A stretch of 64,000 nucleotides of DNA from Pisolithus tinctorius (taxonomy: Eukaryota > Basidiomycota > Agaricomycetes > Boletales > Pisolithaceae). Of the stretch, positions 56,239 to 64,000 are shown piece by piece. The stretch is from the NCBI GenBank assembly GCA_024663395.1, contig JANFAH010000015.1:1054001-1118000 (forward strand), written 5' to 3'. The position numbers and the translations under genes are program-made. The notes under the pieces are model-generated. The model was not told the origin of the DNA. It saw nothing but the letters and a program-made list of their open reading frames with translations, and searched no databases. Within the stretch, counting starts at the first letter, position 1; each line of letters opens with the position of its first letter.

Positions 56239-58272
56239 ATGTCCACCTCCGCGGTACACCCCCTTTCGTCCTTGTCTCCCGGGCTCAAGGCTACCCTCCA
56301 AGAACGTGTTGAGCACCGTCTGAGGGATATAGTAGGGGCCAACATCACCACCCAGTATGGTACTTCCGCCGTCTCCCTTTCCCACTTCCATCAGGCCGTC
56401 GCAGGCAAGGATGTGAAAGAAGATCCTTCGGTTGTTATCGACTTCCGCCGAGTCGTCCCGGTTACGAACTACGAGTCTTACAGCCCTTTCGTAGCTAAAT
56501 TCTTCAACCACCCACGCAATCAGTCTGACCTCGAAAATTTACTGGCACCTGGTTTCCCAAGCTTCATTGGCATATCCAGTTCCACCACAGGAAACAAATC
56601 GAAGCTCTTTGCAAAGTATTCTCGTGGGTGCTTCAATACGCCCTCGTCATTGGCTAGGTTCCTGCACTCAACCGACGCAAAGAAGGCTGCGTTTATTTAT
56701 TGTTTTGCCTATCGAGACTTATTAGAAATCATGGGGGAGGATGGGAAGGTGATGAAGAAAATCCCTGTGTGTATTGGGACATGCGGCGGAGTGCGTGAAG
56801 CAGAGAACTGGTCCGTGGAGACAGATAGCAGTCGTATGGGGACTATAAGTAAGGTCGAATCGGTTCATGTGGCGTAATTTAGTATCGCTGACGTGCAGTA
56901 TAGTGCCAGGTCACGTTTCACCATGGGCAGCAGGGTTCATCACCCACCACCGCTCCTTTCTTCTGATCCATGCGTTGTTCGCACTCTCGGAGCCAACACT
57001 TGAAAGATTCGTCATGACATTCCTAACTTTCTTCGTCGACCTCATCCACCACATCCACGAAGACTGGGACGTGCTCATCACCAGTGTGCGGGATGGGACC
57101 ATTCCCCATATCGAACACATCGACCACGTCCGAGCATATTTGCAAGTGAACTTTCGGGCGAGCCCACAACGAGCAGAGGAACTTCAAAACATAGGACCCC
57201 CTCTGACTTGTCCTGCATGGGCACAACGCGTTTGGCCGAATCTGAAGACCCTCGTATGCATATGTAGCGGTACATTCGCCACGGTAATACCCAAGGTAAC
57301 GGCTCCTATGTGTCACGTCTGGTGACGCAGTTCAGCTCATTCAAGACAGGCAAGATCAGTGCTCGGACCAAATGTTCTTATTCAAAACGTGGGATATGGG
57401 TGCACAGAGTGCATAATGGGGAGAATGCTCAACACCGGCGATACCGAGACGTTTGTCATCGAAACGGGAGATGTCATCGAATTTCTTGATGCTTCGGAGA
57501 CCTTGGTACATGATAAGATACTTCAGGCTGTGCGTTTTTCGATACCTCTGTTCTGCCGCGCACTGGCTGACGTATATTTTTGAAAGTGGGACCTACAACC
57601 GGGCAAGTGCTACCAACCCGTGGCTACGACCCAAGATGGGTTATGGAGATACCTCATAGACGATATTATCCAGGTCACTGGGTTCGACCCTCGAAACGGT
57701 TCGCCGGTATTCAAGTTCTACGGACGCAAAAAGTGAGGACGTTAGACGTTTATTTTGATGGAACGTACAAGTGTCTGATACGCACGTAGCCTGGCGATCC
57801 GCTTCCCATATGCTGCGATTACCGAGGCACATCTAGTCGATGTGATTCGGGCGATCAATACAGAAGATATCGTGAAAGTACAGGAATTTACAGCCGTTGT
57901 CGACCGCCGCGAGCTTCCGCAGACGGTGGGCTTTTTCCTCGAAATCGTGGGCGACATTGGTACGTTACCGCATTGTTCGGGCCACCTTGTTCCAATTCAC
58001 CATGATACAAATTAGGTCCGAGCGCCAATTTAGCAAGACAAAAGGCCTTCGATGCGCTCGTAGCTACAAACGATGAGCATCAATGTGCATTTGACACAGG
58101 ACGACTTCGTCTGCCAACGATTCGGATCGTCAAGCCTGGGACCTTTGCAGAATATCGGTTGTGGCGGAGTGAGTCTATGAAAGCCGGTATTGGTCAGATC
58201 AAGGTGCCCGTTGTAATGTCAAACCAAGATCAGCAGGAGTGGATCGTGAAGAAGGTTGTAACGGAATTATAA
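56239..58272 (+). CDS. GH3-family acyl-acid-amido synthetase-like protein
   Basis: The first exon from the ATG at 56239 reads LSPGLKATLQERVEHRLRDI, then YESYSPFVAKFFNHP, then LLAPGFPSFIGISSSTTGNK (about 56545-56600). The Ser/Thr/Gly-rich stretch is the ATP-binding P-loop of the adenylate-forming GH3 superfamily. Later exons keep family features: VPGHVSPWAAGFITHHRSFL (about 56903), VWPNLKTLVCICSGTFATVI (about 57235), GYGCTECIMGRMLNTGDTET (about 57390), CYQPVATTQDGLWRYLIDDI (about 57607), and a C-terminal lid with YRLWRSESMKAGIGQIKVPV (58155) and a stop at 58270-58272. Plant GH3 enzymes join amino acids to jasmonate or auxin through an acyl-AMP. The fungal substrate is unknown. At ~570-600 residues it is of normal family length. 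Intron borders in the middle are provisional. Confidence 0.8.
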
Positions 58273-59610
58273 GTGTTGTCCCGTGTAATACTGTCGCCAA
58301 CGTATGGCTCAGCTGTAATAAACCCAATCTTGCCACTGCGGAGCCCCGCGCTGCTGACGAGCACTGATCGCCTACGTAACGTAAAACATTGAGAGGGTCG
58401 TGGAAATGTTTCAAATCAGACTCCGGGCTTCGTCAACCGCCATCGCAAGCTTCAGGATGTCAGCCTAGAGGAAAAAATCTGGGCAGTAACTGTCGATACG
58501 ACCATTTCGCATTAGATTGCACAGTTACAATCAGTGTCAGAAACGGATCGCCCAGTAGACTCTGTGTTGGGATAGCTATGAAAACACTAAACGGCACGTT
58601 TCAGAGACCACGCTGCTTGACAAATGCATTCGGATACCCGTGTTGCCGGATGTGAACGTGAACCCTCGAAGAATCGATCTGGGCACTGGTCCCAGTGGCC
58701 TGTATATTGTACGTCCGGCCGTCCTAATAGTAAGGAGGAATACCTTGTAACAGTAGCAAGAGCCGCGCAATAATCTGTGCCTCATAGTAGGTCTTTAAAG
58801 TAGTCACCAAAATTTTACACTGACTGCGGACTATCTAGGACTGCCATTGGTGGAGTTGGCTCCCCGTGTCTGCATATAAAGGATTATAGCGCCCTCCTTG
58901 CATAACTAAGGATGGGCGCAGCAACTGCGGAAACCCGTAAACAACAACCAAAGTTTTACCTCGACCATGGGTCTTAACTCCCGGCATCCGAGCTCCACAC
59001 CCTAGAGCAGATGTCCTTATTGTCGTCGGGACGTTGGACTTGGAATCCTTGGTGTGTAGAACATTATGCCCATGAGAACTGCTGGCTGCTTGGCAATGTC
59101 AAATCACAAGCATCTGTTGTGGTAGATCTTCCAGATGCAGACGTCGTATGAACCAGGTGTTTGAACCTGACGGTGTAATATTGTTGCATGTCGGCGGGGA
59201 AGAAGAGTTGAGAGAGAACGATTATCTTCCGCCGAGTCTATGGAAGAGGGGCAGGGAACACATACTCTGTCTTTATTAGAGGGATCAAAGGTCCGGAATA
59301 TGTACGCATACTGTGAAGAGAGCTCTCGCCCAGTGGAGACAATCATGAGCGACTCACATAGCCTCAACTGCGGTCGGGCAGTGGTCCTCCGGTGTAACGA
59401 TGTAATATGGCGGTGGAAGACTCCGCATCGGAAGGGCGTTTGGCTGTCCAAGCTGGCTTTCCTTGTCTATCGTTATTGAATCCGCAGTCACCGCCACGCC
59501 AAGGGCCGAGTGCTTCTTGTGTAAAAGCAATAATAAGGAAACCGTGCCTTGTTCATTCACATTCAAACATCCATCCGTAGGATTGTCTCAACAGCGTGTC
59601 CGACTGCGAA
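58273..59610. promoter_or_regulatory. Long intergenic region upstream of chitin synthase
   Basis: 1.3 kb with no supported gene. Short frames on both strands do not resemble proteins. A TATA-like CATATAAAGGATTATAG lies at 58872-58888. The stretch nearest the ATG at 59611 is open in the coding frame back to 59463, but this is explained by the first intron and the 5' UTR. Confidence 0.4.
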
Positions 59611-62600
59611 ATGTCGAGATACCCAGAGGTAAATCAAAGATACTTGCTGAGGACCCGTCTCGAAAGTCATTCACGTCTTCACAGGCAGACGAAGCCCAGC
59701 GTGGTCATTACAACAATGGATACAGCCCTTACCCATACGACCAGCGGCAATCGCAGTATGACCCGTACGGGACGCAGTACGAACAGAACCAGCACACTTC
59801 GAGTCAGCCTTACCACCTCTCGGACCCGTTCTCGACACCTCAGATTCAACCAGCCTCGTTTTCATCGACACCTGCTCACGATCCCTACCAGGCTCAGCAC
59901 GACGCGTACGCTCCCCACGATACATATCCGGCGCATACCCCGACCCCGCAGTTATCTCAGCCAGCGACGGACTATCTTGGTGCTCAGCACAATCCATACG
60001 GTCATGGCGTTCAGCCTAGAGACTCTCACTGGGGGTCTTCCTACACAGCTGTCAACGAAGCCGACGAAGAGGGTGACATTCCACTTATCCAGAGGGAAAT
60101 TCCGTATCAGCGCATCAGGATACCGGGTAGCTATGAGCAAGTGGCGGGTCTCGACGACCAGCCTGAAACCAATATCCGCTATGGGCGCATCCCCCAGCGG
60201 GTGCCCCGGCGGTACAAGACGCTCAAGAAAGTTGAACTGTTCCACGGAAATCTCGTACTAGATTCAGCCGTGCCATCGAAACTGCTGGACATGTGCGCTT
60301 TGCGGAACGAACGGGAGTTTACGCATATGCGATACTCGGCGGCGACATGTGACCCCAACGATTTCAAAGATTCTGGCTTCACGCTGCGTCAAGTACACTA
60401 TGACCCTCCTCGGCGCACAGAACTATTCATTGTAATGACGATGTACAACGAAGACGAGGAGTTATTCTGTAGGTCGATGCATGGGGTCATGAAAAACATT
60501 GCGCATCTGTGTAAGCGGGACCGTAGTAAAACATGGGGAAAAGAAGGATGGAAGAAGGTGGTTGTATGTATCGTTAGTGATGGTCGACAGAAGATCAACT
60601 CTCGAACACTGAGCGTCATCGCAACAATGGGAGCTTACCAGGACGGAATTGCAAAGGTGAGTGACCAACGTTCATTTGTGCGTGGAGTTCCGACATGACT
60701 CCAGAACATTGTGAACGGCAAACCAGTCACAGCTCACATTTATGAGTACACGACGCAGAGTATGTATTTTTCTCGCATCTTATCGCCCCATTCTCATTAT
60801 TTTAGTCTCCGTATCCCCTTCGATGAAAATCGAGGGTGCCGAAAAGGGCATCGTGCCAGTTCAAGTTATATTTTGCCTCAAGGAGCAGAATCAAAAGAAA
60901 ATTAACTCCCATCGGTGGTTCTTTAATGCTTTTGGACCGATCCTACAGCCTAACGTGTGCGTGCTCCTTGACGTCGGGACTATGCCGGGTACCACATCCA
61001 TATATCACCTGTGGAAGGCCTTTGACATTAACTCGAATGTCGGCGGGGCTTGTGGGGAGATCGTTGCCTTGAAGGGCAAGTACGGGCAGTATCTCATCAA
61101 TCCACTTGTCGCGGCGCAGAACTTTGAATACAAGATGTCGAATATCCTGGATAAACCTTTGGAGAGTGTTTTCGGATACATCACCGTACTACCCGGTGCA
61201 TTCAGTGCGTACCGCTATATCGCACTGCAGAACGATACTACGGGGGAAGGGCCACTGCAGAAGTACTTTTTGGGTGAGAAAATGCATGGGGCCGGTGCGG
61301 ACATCTTCACTGCCAATATGTACCTTGCAGAGGATCGGGTGAGTTATCCCTGATTCCCGCGGTATATTAGTGCTCACGAGTTCGTAGATATTGTGCTGGG
61401 AGTTGGTCTCGAAGCGAGGAGGTTCATGGATTTTGCACTATGTCAAGTCAGCTTATGCTGTCACTGACGTGCCCGACCAGGTATGGTGCTTACACTGGTC
61501 TTTTGATTCCCGTCTATTCACGTACACAGGTTCCGGAGCTGATATCACAGCGGCGGCGCTGGCTCAACGGGTCCTTCTTCGCTGCCATTCACAGTCTTGT
61601 CCATTTTCACTATTTATATCGCTCCTCGCACGGCTTCGCTCGCAAGTTCTGGATACATGTCGAGATGTTTTATCAGCTGTACAATCTTATCTTTGCGTGG
61701 TTCGCACTTGTAGGTTTCCCCATCTGCTCGCACCATTTTCTCGCATGGCTTACGGTGTCGTTGAAAGGGCAATTATTATATTGCTTTTGTTATCCTTTCA
61801 AATGCCCTGGAGAGCTACGTGCCGAAGCTGCACATTCTCAATCTTATTCTTAACTACTTTTATCTTGGACTGCTTATCATGTGTTTCCTGCTTTCCCTCG
61901 GAAATCGTCCCCAAGGATCCAAGTGGGGGTATACGCTCGCTTTCATCGGCTTCGGATTCGTCACAATCTACATGACCGTACGTACCCCTGTCCTCATGAC
62001 ATCTACGAACGACGAACGCTATGTTCTAACGATGAGCGATAGTTCTCTGCCCTCTATCTTGCGATTAAAGGTATAGAAGAAGTGACAGCTGCAGATGGCT
62101 CTATCAAAGCAACCGACCTTTTCTCGAACTCGATTTTCAGAAATATCGTGTTGTCACTTGCTGCAACCCTTGGACTCTACGTGGCTGCGTCACTTATCTT
62201 CGTATGTCTCTTCCTGTTAGGTTCCGTCGACAGTTGAACTTACCATAGTCTTAGTTTGAACCTTGGCACATGATAACGTCCTTCGTGCAGTACCTGTTGA
62301 TGGCTCCATCCTACATTGCAGTCTTGAACGTCTACGCTGTGCGTAAAACGAATCAATCTACATGGTAGACCGGCCTCACAGTTTTCCCCTAGTTTGCCAA
62401 CGTACACGACGTGTCCTGGGGTACCAAAGGCGACAACAAAGTCTCCACCGACCTGGGGGTTGTTTCCGTTGGGAAGAACAAGAACGAAGTTGAAGTGGCT
62501 GTCCCTACTGCTGAGACAGATATCAATGCAGCATACGAGGATGCGATATGTGTTCTCTCCACTAAGCCGCCAAAGGAAGAACGCAAAGTCGACCCTGCTA

Positions 62601-63061
62601 CGAAGCAAGAGGATTACTACAAGACGTTTAGAACTAATGTAAGCGGTTACGTGTTGTTCTGTTGTGAAAGACACTATCTCACAGAGGTTTAGGTATTACT
62701 GGTTTGGACACTGAGCAATGTAAGTTAGACAGTTTGGTAGGGTTGGCTCGGTCCTGACGAGTCATATAGGCATTGCTAGCAGCGGTCGTCGTGTAAGTCC
62801 TCGCTGTCACGTAAGCATTTATCCCCGGCTCATCACTTTCCACAGATCTGCAACACCGAGCCCGGAGAGCGGCCAAGTGTCCAATTCGGTAGATGGCTAT
62901 ATGGCCTTCATCCTATTTTCAGTCGTCGGACTTGCGTGTACGTCGTATATCCTCGATGTAAGTTTGAATTTGTTTTCTGACCCTCTGCGCACGTGCCTCC
63001 AGTCGTGCGGTTCATTGGATCGACGACGTATATGTTGGTACGCCTGTTCGCTGGAGAGTGA
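59611..63061 (+). CDS. Division I chitin synthase
   Basis: A tiny first exon (MSRYPE, 59611-59628) splices to 59685. The N-terminus is Tyr/Gln/Pro-rich and disordered. The chitin synthase N-terminal domain follows: [20 protein letters not shown] (about 60227). Catalytic motifs follow: [20 protein letters not shown] (60416), [13 protein letters not shown] (60560), [13 protein letters not shown] (60952), ANMYLAEDR (61316) and the product-channel motif [12 protein letters not shown] (about 61553). Multiple C-terminal membrane helices follow (61600-62340 and 62900-62940), with the end [17 protein letters not shown] and a stop at 63059-63061, reached by a GTACGT donor at about 62937. The enzyme polymerises UDP-GlcNAc into chitin at the plasma membrane. 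All key motifs are present. The division I assignment rests on the N-terminal domain and domain order; I leave the class open. Confidence 0.9.
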
Positions 63062-64000
63062 TGTCAGATCGTTAGGCGAGGTTCTTTGCATACATATCTT
63101 CTTTTAAGCTGCCCCATTGATGCTGTGAGTTGTATTGGACAAGTAGTAAGGACAGTGATACGAATATGTTACCCTAGGAATTGGGTAGAATTAGGATCGC
63201 TAACTTCGGTCTTTGGTAATAACTAACAGTCGAGAAGGAACAATTTTCTTCCGTCGAGCTTTTGGGGAGGCGAATAACAAACTATCACGTCCTTTCATTG
63301 GAACGTTGTCTGGTGACTCACCGTACCTGGTCAGCCGAGTGTCTCAATAATGTCCGTGATTCTGGGCTATCGTCAAGTTGCTTCTCTGATAAAACGTCGA
63401 GAACGTTGAATCTTCTTAGATCCAGCCCACAGCAATTTTTTCAAAACTCCCGAATCGACCACTTTTCCTGTTTGGACCCTCCAAATCTGTGGAAAGTCAC
63501 GTTGCAAAGTGGTCACTGGACTTTGTTTTGTCACGTCGAATCAATGCTGAAAAGGCCGCAAGCGCGAGCGCAAGAGGCTATTTGGGTAAGTGGGAACCAC
63601 ACCACCGCTTGGCATTTGCCATACATGTTTCCATGCGGAGCCCAGAGCTATCTCAGGTACGATGGCGGTATCTTTGGATGGAAGGCGTATCCCACATGCG
63701 CATCGGTGAGACAACGTTATTGGGTCAGTTGCCAGTTGTCTCATTGGCCCATCATATTGATCTCGTCATGACCATCAGACCATGCCTCAGCCTTCAGGTT
63801 TTAATGGGTCACTGAGGTTACTCGTACGAGTCCAGTGGCTCATTTCCGCTCTTCTCCCGTGCTCTTAAATTGAAGATCCTTGTATACAAAAGACCTGGAA
63901 TTCGAAACCGGGTGGTAGCTCTGCTGCTGCAGAGCCATTGAACTTGAAACTGCAATATACTATTTGTGGCAACATCATTTACCCACCCCCTTGCATATAT
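63062..64000. other. Terminal region without a recognised gene
   Basis: Plus-strand open frames at 63262-63771 and 63489-63815 overlap in different phases and match nothing I know. Either could be a 5' exon of a gene cut by the window end. A GC-rich hairpin GGCTCTGCAGCAGCAGAGC lies near 63916-63934 (minus-strand reading). The chitin synthase terminator should be within the first 200 bp. Confidence 0.3.

Noticed and set aside
59463..59610. In-frame upstream extension of chitin synthase
   Set aside because: It begins at TTG, not ATG, and is explained by a 5' UTR plus a first intron after the MSRYPE exon at 59611-59628.
63885..63940. tRNA-like TTCGAAA loop with a GC hairpin
   Set aside because: Only isolated hairpins are seen, with no cloverleaf and no acceptor stem.
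1..64000. CRISPR arrays, bacterial operons, phage genes
   Set aside because: No regularly spaced repeats or prokaryotic signals were found; intron structure shows a fungal nuclear genome.

Overview
This is a nuclear segment from a filamentous basidiomycete, most likely an Agaricomycete. Genes are dense on both strands and cut by many 45-70 bp introns with GT(A/G)AGT donors. The gene families (HET-domain proteins, TPR/CHAT-type proteins, F-box/LRR proteins, Ssr4, PET127, POP1, TAM41, division I chitin synthase) are typical of that group. I saw no bacterial-type operons, rRNA, tRNA or CRISPR array.

Layout. (1) 1-5.3 kb is a decayed retrotransposon block: a minus-strand Gag-like remnant with a CCHC zinc knuckle, and the 3' end of a non-LTR element on the plus strand with a TAAA-type tail. 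It is almost free of CpG, and the depletion runs into the 3' part of a truncated C2-like/TPR gene (5.0-6.8 kb, minus) before ending abruptly near 5,325. (2) 6.9-13 kb holds a conserved multi-exon gene of unknown function (minus) and a WD40-TPR-HET fusion gene (plus). (3) 13.5-20.4 kb holds three plus-strand genes: an NDK-like protein without the catalytic histidine and with internal repeats, the mitochondrial CDP-DAG synthase TAM41, and a kinase-like protein with an acidic insert. (4) 20.7-37.3 kb is a tandem segmental duplication of about 8.2-8.4 kb. Each copy carries a divergent pair of different HET-domain genes plus a small uncharacterised minus-strand gene. The right-hand HET gene has a long multi-exon C-terminal extension that I do not recognise; it reads open in copy A but carries a stop and a frameshift in copy B. 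The repeats between the divergent genes are flipped in copy B. (5) 37.3-64 kb is mostly housekeeping: F-box/LRR protein, PET127, POP1, a small mitochondrial membrane protein, an uncertain minus-strand gene, a membrane WD40 protein, Ssr4, a GH3-type adenylating enzyme and a chitin synthase.

How the genes fit together. Five HET-domain genes lie within about 25 kb (8.8-35.9 kb). With the duplication, the promoter rearrangement and the unequal decay of the two copies, this is what a birth-and-death non-self-recognition locus looks like. That role is an inference from family knowledge. The mitochondrial/RNA genes (TAM41, PET127, POP1, 47.3-kb protein) and the cell-wall gene are ordinary single-copy-type genes and bound the cluster.

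Limits: exon joins were made by eye from splice consensus and reading frame. Protein names rest on remembered family motifs, not on a search.
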